A stretch of DNA of 64,000 nucleotides, taken from the NCBI RefSeq assembly GCF_946886895.1, contig NZ_CAMPJO010000006.1:62001-126000 (forward strand), written 5' to 3'. The DNA is from an uncultured Marinobacter sp. Its GTDB lineage: Bacteria > Pseudomonadota > Gammaproteobacteria > Pseudomonadales > Oleiphilaceae. The translations under genes and the position numbers were made by a program. The notes below the pieces were generated by a model that did no database searches, was not told where the DNA came from, and saw only the letters and a program-made list of their open reading frames with translations. Positions within the stretch are counted from its first letter, which is position 1, and each line of letters starts with the position of its first letter. Positions 1-8,247 of this stretch are shown here, piece by piece.

Positions 1-2
1 CC

Positions 3-248
3 CAGACGCGGCAAGCCATGGAAAACCTCAGGCACACGCTGGACTGTGCCGGGGGTGGCATGGCCAGCCTCACTCAGGCCCTTATTTATGTGACCGACCG
101 GGACCATCTCGGAACGGTGAATCTGGTCTACGCGGAATACGTCGAAGCGCCTTATCCCAACCGGGCAGCGGTTATTGTCTCAGGGTTTGCGCGGGAAGAG
201 ATGCTGGTCGAGATTGTAGCTTACGCTGCCGTTGGCGCGGCCGTATAA
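3..248 (+). CDS. RidA/YjgF-family protein, C-terminal part (cut by window edge)
   Basis: The reading frame is open from the window edge and ends at a TAA at 246-248, giving 81 visible residues; the start lies outside the window. The visible part matches the second half of the RidA (YjgF/UK114) fold, a trimeric enzyme that hydrolyses reactive 2-aminoacrylate and related imines in the cytosol. The conserved Arg that binds the substrate carboxylate is present in PYPNRAAV, and the terminal VEIVAYAAV strand is typical. An internal ATG at 18 falls inside the domain and is not a likely start. The exact RidA subfamily cannot be fixed from half a protein. Confidence 0.85.
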   Translation, partial: QTRQAMENLRHTLDCAGGGMASLTQALIYVTDRDHLGTVNLVYAEYVEAPYPNRAAVIVSGFAREEMLVEIVAYAAVGAAV

Positions 249-338
249 CGTTTTCGTAAGCAACCTTACTTGATGTGGGGCGCACGTTTATGGAGGATGA
301 ATCCCTGAAATTCAACGGACTTGAAAGCGAGGTTGATC

Positions 339-626
339 ATGTCACTGAAAGACGAACTGATCCGGAAAGCCGAAGCCCAGTTGGATACGTGGGAGAAAGA
401 AGCCGATGCTCTGGAGGCTGAAGCCGAGGCCAAAGAGTCTGAAGCCGAAAATCAGAAAGCCAGCGCCGATATCCAACAAAGCGCCTCCGACGCCCTGCGT
501 TCGGTACAGGATAAAATCTCAGACGGTCGGAAAAAGCTCGATGAGATCAAACAGAGCGGCGAGGATAATGTTGAGTCGGTTCGCGGGAAGCTGGCAGATC
601 TGGTTGGGCCCTCGGGCAAGCGTTAG
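339..626 (+). CDS. Small coiled-coil protein, sll1863-like stress-response family
   Basis: A 95-residue, highly charged, Ala/Glu/Lys-rich protein that should be almost entirely alpha-helical. It opens with MSLKDELIRKAEAQLDTW and runs in heptads rich in Glu and Ala until about residue 85. It has no signal peptide or membrane segment, so it is probably cytoplasmic. The pattern resembles the sll1863-type stress-response family, which has no defined biochemical role. I chose the ATG at 339 because GAGG lies just upstream (about 329-332); an in-frame TTG at 321 is possible but lacks this. It is monocistronic and convergent with the tusA gene. Confidence 0.7.
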   Translation: MSLKDELIRKAEAQLDTWEKEADALEAEAEAKESEAENQKASADIQQSASDALRSVQDKISDGRKKLDEIKQSGEDNVESVRGKLADLVGPSGKR

Positions 627-653
627 CCCCCTGCTACGTACCCGGTTCGTTGC

Positions 654-917
654 CTAGGCCAGACGGATACGATAACGAACGACGCCCACATCCTCTTCCC
701 GGATCCATTCAATCCGGTGACCAGTGATTTCGCAAAGAGCCTGTAAGTCCTTGCGGCCACTGGGGTCGTCGGTGAGCAATTCCACCTGTGTTCCACTTGG
801 TAAACCCTGGGTACGCTTTTTGAAGCGCAAGATGGGAAGAGGGCACACCAGGCCGACGGCATCGATCTGGTGTATCCCTGTCTGATGGGCTTCGGACTGA
901 TCAGTCAAGCCGGACAC
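654..917 (-). CDS. TusA-family sulfur carrier protein
   Basis: An 87-residue TusA/SirA-fold protein. The CPLP motif, with the persulfide-accepting Cys25, sits in the sequence DAVGLVCPLPILRFKK. TusA proteins carry protein-bound sulfane sulfur between desulfurases and acceptors in the cytosol. It is the last gene of the formate dehydrogenase operon and starts (GTG) inside the end of the preceding 41-residue peptide gene, a 17-base overlap. This placement suggests it supplies sulfur for the terminal sulfido ligand of the Mo/W centre, possibly to FdhD; that role is inference. It is one of several TusA paralogues a cell may have, so I do not assign the symbol tusA. Confidence 0.88.
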   Translation of the reverse strand: MSGLTDQSEAHQTGIHQIDAVGLVCPLPILRFKKRTQGLPSGTQVELLTDDPSGRKDLQALCEITGHRIEWIREEDVGVVRYRIRLA

Positions 918-1026
918 TCTCGGTACTGGTTTGTTCGGCTGAGGACCATGCGAACTGATTCAGAACGACCGGGGCAGCAAAGGCAATCACCAGGGCTGCA
1001 ACAAATGCAGACATCATAACCTTCAT
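901..1026 (-). CDS. 41-residue single-span membrane peptide in the fdh operon
   Basis: This small gene is easily overlooked. It reads MKVMMSAFVAALVIAFAAPV followed by VLNQFAWSSAEQ and a short acidic tail ending in RLD. Residues 6 to 23 form one hydrophobic helix, either a membrane anchor or an uncleaved signal. The start codon overlaps the stop of the cytochrome b subunit gene as ATGA (1023-1026), and its end overlaps the start of the tusA-like gene, so translation is probably coupled. It contains no cysteine or histidine, so a redox role is unlikely. By position it could be a small accessory subunit or assembly factor of the formate dehydrogenase complex. I do not recognise a named family. 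Confidence 0.7.
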   Translation of the reverse strand: MKVMMSAFVAALVIAFAAPVVLNQFAWSSAEQTSTESVRLD

Positions 1027-2195
1027 GAAGACCCTCCCTTACCCTGTTTGGATTCGACTTCGGCCACCCACAGATCGTGGTGCTGGCGCGCCCATTCCAC
1101 ATCAACCTGGCCGTTACCCATGGCATCGAAAGCACCTTCCATGCCGACCGAACCTATGTAGATGTGCGCAATAATGGCCACCATCATCACGAAGGCGACA
1201 ATGGAGTGCCAGATGTTGGCAAGCTGCATCTCCTCGTGGGGCGCAAGCCTGGTCGGAAGACTTGTTCCAAGAATGCTGTTGATCACCGCAAAAGTGTCCG
1301 CAAACATCGGCAGTTGGAACGGGAACAGCAGCGACAGCCCGGATAACGATACGGAAAAGCCCATTATCATCACTGTCCAGAAAACGATCTTCTGGCCAGC
1401 GTTGAATTTCTTGGCGGATGGATGGCCTTTGCCAAGAATGCCGCCGCCTGCCTTGAGCCACTGCCAGTCCAGTTTGTTGGGAATATTGTGGGCAACCCAC
1501 ATGACGAACGTCATGATCAGACCCAGCATAAAGGCCCAGGCAACGTTGTTGTGGAGCCACTTTGAACCGGCCGCCAGCGTTGCAAAAACCTCTGGCCCAA
1601 GGACCGGAATCAGGAAGCTTCGCCCCATCAGAGTGATCAGACCGGTGAGACCCAAGGCAATAAATGAACCGGCCAGCAGCCAATGGCCAAAGCGTTCGAT
1701 AGCCTTGAAGCGCTGGATCGTTGTGCCGGCAGGTCCGCCATCAATTTTGATTCTACCCCGAACGAAATAGAACACCGCCAGTAGCGCAATAATGCCGAGG
1801 ATGGCACTACCGCCGTAGGTAATTACCGGTCCTTCGCGAAGTTTGTACCAGAGTATGCCGCCGTCCTGGATCAGAACCCCGGCAGCCGGTCCCCGTACTT
1901 GCGTGGTGGGTTCTATCTTGTTGTAGCGGATGGCGCGCCAGACATCCGAGTCCGAAACGCCGCCCTCGACCCCCAGTGGAGCCGTAATCGGGGCTGCGTT
2001 CGAAACGTCTCCAAGGTTCTCGGAGCGGAAGCTGTCATTGAGTTCCAATCGCTCCTGGCGGCGAAGTATATCCTCAAGGGTCTGGGCGCCTCCGGTTGCT
2101 GTTCGATCAACCGCAGGGGTTTCTTGCGCCCAGGCAGGAGTAACTAACAGGGTCGCCATTGCAAGGATGGCAGCACCCAATAATTTATAATTCAT
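1023..2195 (-). CDS. fdhC: Formate dehydrogenase gamma subunit (cytochrome b556 type)
   Basis: A 390-residue membrane cytochrome b that takes electrons from the iron-sulfur subunit and passes them to quinone. Residues 1-23 are a cleavable signal peptide (ending TPAWA), followed by a roughly 95-residue periplasmic region absent from short FdnI-type subunits. Membrane spans lie near 126-146, 171-191, 216-236, 270-290 and 330-350. His171, His215, His330 and His344 in or near the spans are candidate heme ligands. The segment RFKAIERFGHWLLAGSF is typical of the formate dehydrogenase gamma family. It follows the beta subunit gene after 85 bases and overlaps the next small gene by 4 bases. Confidence 0.93.
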   Translation of the reverse strand: MNYKLLGAAILAMATLLVTPAWAQETPAVDRTATGGAQTLEDILRRQERLELNDSFRSENLGDVSNAAPITAPLGVEGGVSDSDVWRAIRYNKIEPTTQVRGPAAGVLIQDGGILWYKLREGPVITYGGSAILGIIALLAVFYFVRGRIKIDGGPAGTTIQRFKAIERFGHWLLAGSFIALGLTGLITLMGRSFLIPVLGPEVFATLAAGSKWLHNNVAWAFMLGLIMTFVMWVAHNIPNKLDWQWLKAGGGILGKGHPSAKKFNAGQKIVFWTVMIMGFSVSLSGLSLLFPFQLPMFADTFAVINSILGTSLPTRLAPHEEMQLANIWHSIVAFVMMVAIIAHIYIGSVGMEGAFDAMGNGQVDVEWARQHHDLWVAEVESKQGKGGSS

Positions 2196-2280
2196 CAGAG
2201 CACTCCAGCGGAATGAACAAAAAGAATTCGTCGCCTCAATCGATTCCGGGGCCCGAAGGCCCCGGAACGATCGGTCTGGC

Positions 2281-2889
2281 TTAGCCGCCCTTCTTCTCGT
2301 AGGCCGTGCCCCAACCCCAGGCGCCGGAACCGAATCCCCGGTTCACCACGCGCTGGCGATAGATGTCCGCCACCTCGTTGCCGTCACCGGCCAGCAGGGC
2401 TTTGGTCGAGCACATTTCCGCGCAGAGAGGCAGTTTGCCCTCGGCAATACGGTTGCGTCCATACTTCTGGAATTCGACTGTGGAATTGTCTTCTTCCGGG
2501 CCGCCTGCACAGAAGGTGCACTTGTCCATCTTGCCCCGGCTGCCAAAGTTGCCCGCTTGCGGGAACTGCGGCGCACCGAACGGGCATGCGTAGAAGCAAT
2601 AGCCACAACCGATACACAGGTCTTTGGAGTGCAACACGATGCCGTCTTCGGTCTGGTAGAAGCAGTCCACCGGACAGACGGCCATACAGGGCGCGTCTGA
2701 ACAGTGCATGCAGGCTACCGAGATCGAACGCTCGCCAGGCTTGCCATCTTCGATGGTCACCACGCGGCGGCGATTGATGCCCCAGGGAACCTCGTGCTCG
2801 TTTTTACAGGCCGTTACGCAGGCATTACATTCGATGCAGCGTTCGGCGTCGCAAAGGAATTTTGCTCGTGCTTTGCCTTCAATAGCCAT
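2281..2889 (-). CDS. fdhB: Formate dehydrogenase beta subunit, four [4Fe-4S] clusters (FDH3-type)
   Basis: A 202-residue ferredoxin-like electron-transfer subunit. Cysteines fall in four groups expected for four [4Fe-4S] clusters: 18/21/24/28, 60/63/68/72, 92/95/98/102 and 124/127/156/160. It links the catalytic subunit to the cytochrome b subunit. Unlike E. coli FdnH it has no C-terminal transmembrane anchor and no signal peptide, so it is probably co-exported with the Tat-signal catalytic subunit. The length matches the FDH3-type beta subunits of Shewanella and Campylobacter. The gene lies 15 bases after the alpha subunit gene. Confidence 0.94.
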   Translation of the reverse strand: MAIEGKARAKFLCDAERCIECNACVTACKNEHEVPWGINRRRVVTIEDGKPGERSISVACMHCSDAPCMAVCPVDCFYQTEDGIVLHSKDLCIGCGYCFYACPFGAPQFPQAGNFGSRGKMDKCTFCAGGPEEDNSTVEFQKYGRNRIAEGKLPLCAEMCSTKALLAGDGNEVADIYRQRVVNRGFGSGAWGWGTAYEKKGG

Positions 2890-2904
2890 GGTCTACACCT
2901 CTTG

Positions 2905-5790
2905 TCATGCCGGCATGATCGCGCACAGGGTCGCTTTGGTCTCTTGCATCTGCGTGACCGAATCATACCCATAGGTTTGAACAACGTTTGTCGATTCACC
3001 AAGAACGTAGGGGTCCGAGCCTTTCGGGTATTTGTCCCTGAGAGACTTACCCTGGTAGTGCCCGCCAAAGTGGAATGGCATGAAAGCCACGCCTTCGCCC
3101 ACGCGTTCCGTCACCATGGCCTTGACCTTGATGCGTCCGCCTTCAGGGCCGGCTACCCAGACATCGTGGCCGTCCCGGATGTTCAGGTTGTTGGCATCGC
3201 GCGGATTCACCTCGATGAACATCTCCTGCTGAAGTTCTGCCAGCCAGGGGTTGGAGCGCGTTTCATCACCACCACCTTCATACTCGACCAGGCGGCCGGA
3301 GGTCAGAATGATGGGGAAGTCCTTGCTGAAGTCCTGTTGCTGGATAGTCTCGTACAGGGTTGGCACCCGCCAGAAGGTTTTGTCCTCGTAGGTCGGATAG
3401 TCCGCCACCAGATCCCGGCGGTTGGTATACAGCGGCTCGCGGTGCAAGGGTACCGGATCGGGGAAGTTCCAGACGATTGTCCGTGCCTTGGCGTTCCCGA
3501 AAGGCGCACACTCGTGCTTGATGGCAACCCGCTGAATACCACCGGATATATCGGTTTTCCAGTTGGTCTCCGGTCCGGCGACGGCATCGATAACCGCCCG
3601 CTCTTCCGCCGTCAGGTCTTTGTCCCAGCCCAGATCCATCAGCATCTGCATGGTGAACTCGGGGTAGCCGTCCTTGAGTTCGGAATCCTTGGAGTAAACG
3701 CCTTCGGCCAGCAAGTTCTCGCCGTTACGCTCAACACCGAAGCGGGCGCGGAAAGTGAGGCCGCCCTTGGACACCGGAACCGACATATCGTAGAGATTGG
3801 GTGTGCCCGGGTGATTCATTTCCGGGGTTCCCCAGCACGGCCATGGCAGACCATAGACATCACCGTCGCAGGGGCCTCCAACGGCGCGCAGGGAGGTCTT
3901 GTCGAAGTGATGCTGGTACTTCATGTGTTTCTTGAGCCGTTCCGGTGACTGGCCGGTGTAGCCAACGACCCACATGCCATGATTGAACTCCCGGGTAATA
4001 TCCTCCACCACCGGTTCGTCACCCTCAATCGCGATATTGCGGAACATGCGATCGGTGAAACCGAACTTGTCCGCAAACAGTTTCATGATCTCGTGATCAA
4101 CCTTGGATTCGAACAGGGGCTCGAAGACTTTTTCTCGCCATTGCAGGGAACGGTTGGACGCAGTCACTGAGCCGGAGGTTTCGAACTGTGTGGTCGCGGG
4201 GAGGAGGTAAGCGCCCTCTTTGCGATCATGCAGCACGGCGGAAACGGTAGGGAACGGATCGACCACAACCAGCAGGTCGAGCTTTTCCATGGCCTCCTTC
4301 ATTTCCGTCATCCGGGTCTGGGAGTTGGGCGCGTGGCCCCACAGCACCATGGCCCGGGTATTGTCCGGCTGCTCCAGGTTTTCCTTGGCTTCCAGTACGC
4401 CGTCAATCCAGCGGGAAACCGGAATACCCTTCTCGTTCATCATGGCGCGGGATTTGCCGTCCTTGTCCCAGACCGCAAAGCGGCCTTTCAACCAGTCCAG
4501 GTCCTCTTCCCAGACTCGCGCCCAGTGAGCCCAGGCACCGGCACTCAGGCCATAGTAGCCGGGCAGCGTGTCAGCCAGCACACCAAGGTCCGTGGCGCCC
4601 TGAACGTTGTCATGGCCACGGAAGATATTGGTGCCACCGCCGGGCACCCCGACATTGCCAAGCGCTAACTGAAGTATGCAGTAAGCGCGGGTATTGTTGT
4701 TGCCGTTGTGGTGTTGGGTGCCACCCATGCACCAGACAAGTGCCCCGGGACGGTTGTTGGCCATGGTTCGGGCCACTCTCTCAAGCTGGGCTCCGGGCGT
4801 GCCGGTGACTCGCTCCACCTCCTCCGGATGCCAGCGCTTGACCTCCTTGCGGATCTCATCCATTCCGTATACGCGGGTGCGTATAAACTCCTGGTTTTCC
4901 CAGTTATTCTCAAAAATATGCCACAAAATCCCCCAGATCAGCGCAACGTCTGTTCCGGGACGGAAGCGGACATATTCATCCGCGTGGGCCGCGGTACGGG
5001 TGAACCGGGGGTCACAGACTATGAGGGGCGCGTTGTTTTCTTCCTTGGCCTTCAACACGTGCAGCAACGACACCGGATGTGCTTCCGCCGGGTTGCCCCC
5101 GATAATCAGGATGGCCCTGGAGTTGTGCATGTCATTGTACGAGTTGGTCATCGCGCCGAAGCCCCAGGTGTTGGCTACGCCGGATACCGTTGTCGAGTGA
5201 CAGATGCGGGCCTGATGGTCGGTGTTATTGGTGCCCCAGTAGGCTGCAAATTTACGGAACAGGTAGGAGCCCTCGTTGGAGAACTTGGCGCTACCCAGCC
5301 AGTAGACCGAGTCAGGGCCGCTCTCTTCGCGAATCTGCAACATCTTGTCGCCGATCTCATTGATGGCCTGGTCCCAGGTAATTTTTTGCCACTGACCATT
5401 GACCATTTTCATGGGATATTTCAGGCGGCGTTCGTTGTGGGCGTGCTCGCGCACTGCCGCGCCTTTAGCACAGTGGGCACCCAGATTGAGGGGGCTGTCC
5501 CACCCGGGTTCCTGGCCGGTCCAAACGCCGTTCTGGACTTCAGCCTCTACCGTGCACCCCACTGAACAGTGGGTGCATACCGATTTTTTGCGAACCACCT
5601 CGCCACCACCGGTTGCAGGCGTTGACGCTTCAACCCTGGTGGATGTCAGTGATAATGCAGCGAGGCCACCGATTGTGACACCGGATGTCGCGAGAAATCC
5701 ACGGCGATCCATGGTCTTGGCAGCGAGGGATGAAAGTAAAGATCCCGTACGGGGGCCTTTCGCTACCCCGTTGGTCTTCTTCCGTAACAT
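2905..5790 (-). CDS. fdhA: Formate dehydrogenase catalytic alpha subunit, Cys-type, Tat-exported
   Basis: This 961-residue molybdopterin oxidoreductase oxidises formate to CO2. A twin-arginine signal is visible (MDRRGFLATSG, Arg29-Arg30, hydrophobic stretch 38-50), so the folded protein is exported to the periplasm. Cys72, Cys75, Cys79 and Cys107 bind the proximal [4Fe-4S] cluster. The metal ligand is Cys197 in QARICHSTTVSG, encoded by TGT, so this is not a selenoprotein. The bis-MGD binding region and the C-terminal dinucleotide-binding domain (about 820-961) are complete. The neighbouring tungstate importer raises the possibility that the enzyme holds W rather than Mo; the sequence alone cannot decide. 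The start is supported by AGAGG upstream. Confidence 0.96.
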   Translation of the reverse strand: MLRKKTNGVAKGPRTGSLLSSLAAKTMDRRGFLATSGVTIGGLAALSLTSTRVEASTPATGGGEVVRKKSVCTHCSVGCTVEAEVQNGVWTGQEPGWDSPLNLGAHCAKGAAVREHAHNERRLKYPMKMVNGQWQKITWDQAINEIGDKMLQIREESGPDSVYWLGSAKFSNEGSYLFRKFAAYWGTNNTDHQARICHSTTVSGVANTWGFGAMTNSYNDMHNSRAILIIGGNPAEAHPVSLLHVLKAKEENNAPLIVCDPRFTRTAAHADEYVRFRPGTDVALIWGILWHIFENNWENQEFIRTRVYGMDEIRKEVKRWHPEEVERVTGTPGAQLERVARTMANNRPGALVWCMGGTQHHNGNNNTRAYCILQLALGNVGVPGGGTNIFRGHDNVQGATDLGVLADTLPGYYGLSAGAWAHWARVWEEDLDWLKGRFAVWDKDGKSRAMMNEKGIPVSRWIDGVLEAKENLEQPDNTRAMVLWGHAPNSQTRMTEMKEAMEKLDLLVVVDPFPTVSAVLHDRKEGAYLLPATTQFETSGSVTASNRSLQWREKVFEPLFESKVDHEIMKLFADKFGFTDRMFRNIAIEGDEPVVEDITREFNHGMWVVGYTGQSPERLKKHMKYQHHFDKTSLRAVGGPCDGDVYGLPWPCWGTPEMNHPGTPNLYDMSVPVSKGGLTFRARFGVERNGENLLAEGVYSKDSELKDGYPEFTMQMLMDLGWDKDLTAEERAVIDAVAGPETNWKTDISGGIQRVAIKHECAPFGNAKARTIVWNFPDPVPLHREPLYTNRRDLVADYPTYEDKTFWRVPTLYETIQQQDFSKDFPIILTSGRLVEYEGGGDETRSNPWLAELQQEMFIEVNPRDANNLNIRDGHDVWVAGPEGGRIKVKAMVTERVGEGVAFMPFHFGGHYQGKSLRDKYPKGSDPYVLGESTNVVQTYGYDSVTQMQETKATLCAIMPA

Positions 5791-5877
5791 GTCACTTACC
5801 TCTCTCTTTTTTATTCTCGTTTTTCAGGAACTCAGCCGCTCAGGGGCCTTTCGCAACCTTGGGCGGCCCAATTACCC

Positions 5878-6069
5878 TCAGAATCGAGCCGATTCAAAAT
5901 ACTTGCGTGTGTGTTCAGTGTCACGAAGACCTCGGCTTTTCGGTGCGTCTGTTTTGACGACCTCGGCCGCGGCATTCGGTACTACTGCCAAGGCAACGGC
6001 AGCGGGTGCTGCGGCTGCGGCCAGTCGCAAGAAGCGGCGACGGCTTGTTTCGATTTTCCGGTTGTCCAT
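5878..6069 (-). CDS. Formate dehydrogenase region Tat-target protein (FdhX/TIGR02811 type)
   Basis: A 63-residue protein that is little more than a Tat signal: three arginines at 10-12 (TSRRRFLRLAAAAAP), an alanine-rich hydrophobic stretch, and a short charged tail (HTRKYFESARF). Small proteins of this kind are known next to formate dehydrogenase genes (TIGR02811, formate dehydrogenase region TAT target). Their function is unknown; a role as structural subunit or in recruiting the Tat machinery has been considered. A good ribosome site (GGAGG) lies just before the ATG. It sits between the chaperone gene and the catalytic subunit gene in the same operon. Confidence 0.9.
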   Translation of the reverse strand: MDNRKIETSRRRFLRLAAAAAPAAVALAVVPNAAAEVVKTDAPKSRGLRDTEHTRKYFESARF

Positions 6070-6109
6070 TGGACACCTCCACCTGGTTTAAGGGGATCCC
6101 TGATCCCGG

Positions 6110-6721
6110 TTACTGAATCGCAAAGGCGTCGGTTTCTATGGCCATGAAAACCCGACCGAGCGAGCCCACAGGCGTGTAGAAAACAGCGCTTTGCGCCTTC
6201 TCCAGATCCGTAAAAAACAGCGCCGCCCACTTGGCGAGGTGCGCATCAAAAAAGGCTTTCTGCGATATGAGGTTACGGTCGCAGGGAAACTCGCCGGTTA
6301 TAATCCCGGCCATGATTTCGCACAACGTGCTCAGGTGGTCCTCGGGCTCGCGTACGTTGCTGCGGGGCTTGATGCCCCGGGCCATAAGGTCGGTTCGCAG
6401 TTCGGCCAGCGGCTTTTCGTTCAGAAATCCGGTCAGGTAGTAACTTGCGTATGGAAGGAGCTCGCCACGACTGACGCCGATGAACAGAGTGTTATATTCC
6501 CTCTCGGCATCCTGGGGGTTGGTCCGTTCGGCGAGCGCGGCCAGGTTTCTGGACGCGACACCCAGCAGGGTCTCATCGCCCTGCAACGACGCCAGCCCTC
6601 TCAGAAGTTCACTGGACGGGGGGGCGCTGAGCAGTGTGCCCAATAATTGATAGAACTGGGCCCGCGCCCGATCCTCCTCAGAGATCGAGCGCGGGCACTG
6701 GATTTCCGCAGTGTGGGCCAA
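6110..6721 (-). CDS. TorD/DmsD-family redox enzyme maturation chaperone
   Basis: A 203-residue all-helical TorD-family protein. The family signatures EYNTLFIGV with downstream LLPYASYYLTG, and EPEDHLSTLCEIM, are both present. These chaperones bind Tat signal peptides and hold the apo-enzyme until cofactor is inserted; the likely client is the catalytic subunit two genes downstream. The start codon is TTG, with AAGGAA six bases upstream. It is the first gene of the fdh operon. Two possible readings are a dedicated FDH chaperone (favoured by context) or a more general REMP. Confidence 0.9.
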   Translation of the reverse strand: MAHTAEIQCPRSISEEDRARAQFYQLLGTLLSAPPSSELLRGLASLQGDETLLGVASRNLAALAERTNPQDAEREYNTLFIGVSRGELLPYASYYLTGFLNEKPLAELRTDLMARGIKPRSNVREPEDHLSTLCEIMAGIITGEFPCDRNLISQKAFFDAHLAKWAALFFTDLEKAQSAVFYTPVGSLGRVFMAIETDAFAIQ

Positions 6722-6848
6722 GTCGTATTCCTTTTATCCGTTATTATGTTCGGTCTCTCTCACAAGAACCTTTAAAATACTTTAGTACACACTCAAGAAT
6801 TGTCGAGCAACTGGCTACTATTTAGTCAATAGCTAAAATGCTATTGCG
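6722..6848 (-). promoter_or_regulatory. AT-rich leader of the torD-like/fdh operon with an inverted repeat
   Basis: This 127-base gap is far more AT-rich than its surroundings and should hold the promoter of the torD-like/fdhABC operon. It includes a perfect 7-base inverted repeat, CAATAGC at 6827-6833 and GCTATTG at 6840-6846, directly after the DUF3306 stop codon. No clear -35/-10 pair with standard spacing stands out. The repeat could be an operator or an RNA stem; it lacks the T-run of a strong terminator. Confidence 0.4.
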
Positions 6849-7531
<683 letters not shown>

Positions 7532-7532
<1 letters not shown>

Positions 7533-8110
7533 CAGTGCACCCCCGGTTTCCTGATGGTGGAGGGGGCCCGGAAAACGTCGCTATCCTGACGAATGCGTGG
7601 ATCGCCCTTGGCATCCTCCACACCATCAACCCGTATCTCGTCGCGGCGGCGCTTCTTGAATGGCTCTTCCACGTAATGCATGTCGACAAATTCTTTGATC
7701 CAGGCCGCAAGGGACTCGGGTATCGGTACCGCCTCGACAATGCTTTCGCCACTGTCCAGCGCGTCCAGAGCATCGTGCGCGCTGGCGGTAATTGTGGTGA
7801 CGACCCAGCCGGCTGGAGACTGACCGGTTATGTCTCTGTCGAGGATGATCCAGACGGAAGGCTCTTTCATGTTCAGGGACACCAGGTAGCCTTCAACATC
7901 GGCCCGGAACAGTTCCATGGTCACTGTGCCTGCATGGTAGTCGACTACCTCGCCGTCCCGAACCAGCTGTTTCCAGTCAGCATCCGGTGCTCCGGGTATT
8001 ACCGCAACGGGTTTCCAGATTTCCTTTGCCCAGCGGGTAACGCCCGGCGACCGTCGCACCACGGCACCAACCCTTAGTTCTCGTCTCCAGTGTTTGGTTC
8101 GGTTACTCAT
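7532..8110 (-). CDS. DUF3305 domain protein, formate dehydrogenase associated
   Basis: A 192-residue soluble protein with the DUF3305 pattern: RRELRVGAVVRRSPGVTRWA near the N-terminus, then WKPVAVIPGAPDADWK and SVWIILD. The N-terminal part contains alternating strands and resembles a small beta-barrel; residues 125-190 are helical. It has no signal or membrane segment. It is the first gene of a two-gene unit with DUF3306 and is divergent from the polyferredoxin gene, so the two units share the 8111-8247 promoter region. Function is unknown; genomic association with formate dehydrogenases is the only guide. Confidence 0.85.
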
Positions 8111-8247
8111 GGCGAATCTCTTATTGTTATAGCTTTAAGCTAGCAGGGGGCAAGATAATTATCCAATTGTCCGAAAGTCGATGGTTATGGCATGCTCAAG
8201 GTGAGAGGGTGTTTTTTATAACAACAACGAACAGAGTAAAGTCCCCA
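8111..8247. promoter_or_regulatory. Divergent promoter region with a 13-base palindrome
   Basis: This region separates the DUF3305 gene (minus) from the polyferredoxin gene (plus) and must carry both promoters. A perfect palindrome, TAGCTT-T-AAGCTA, lies at 8130-8142, close to the DUF3305 start. The AT-rich stretch 8150-8165 and the run at 8213-8222 are candidate -10 regions. Which regulator binds here cannot be told from sequence. Confidence 0.45.

Noticed and set aside
2704..3948. 414-residue plus-strand open frame across the fdhB/fdhA region
   Set aside because: Antisense to the well-supported formate dehydrogenase genes; no family resemblance and no ribosome site.
5200..5202. Possible selenocysteine in the formate dehydrogenase active site
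   Set aside because: The codon is TGT (Cys197), not TGA, so no Sec insertion is needed.
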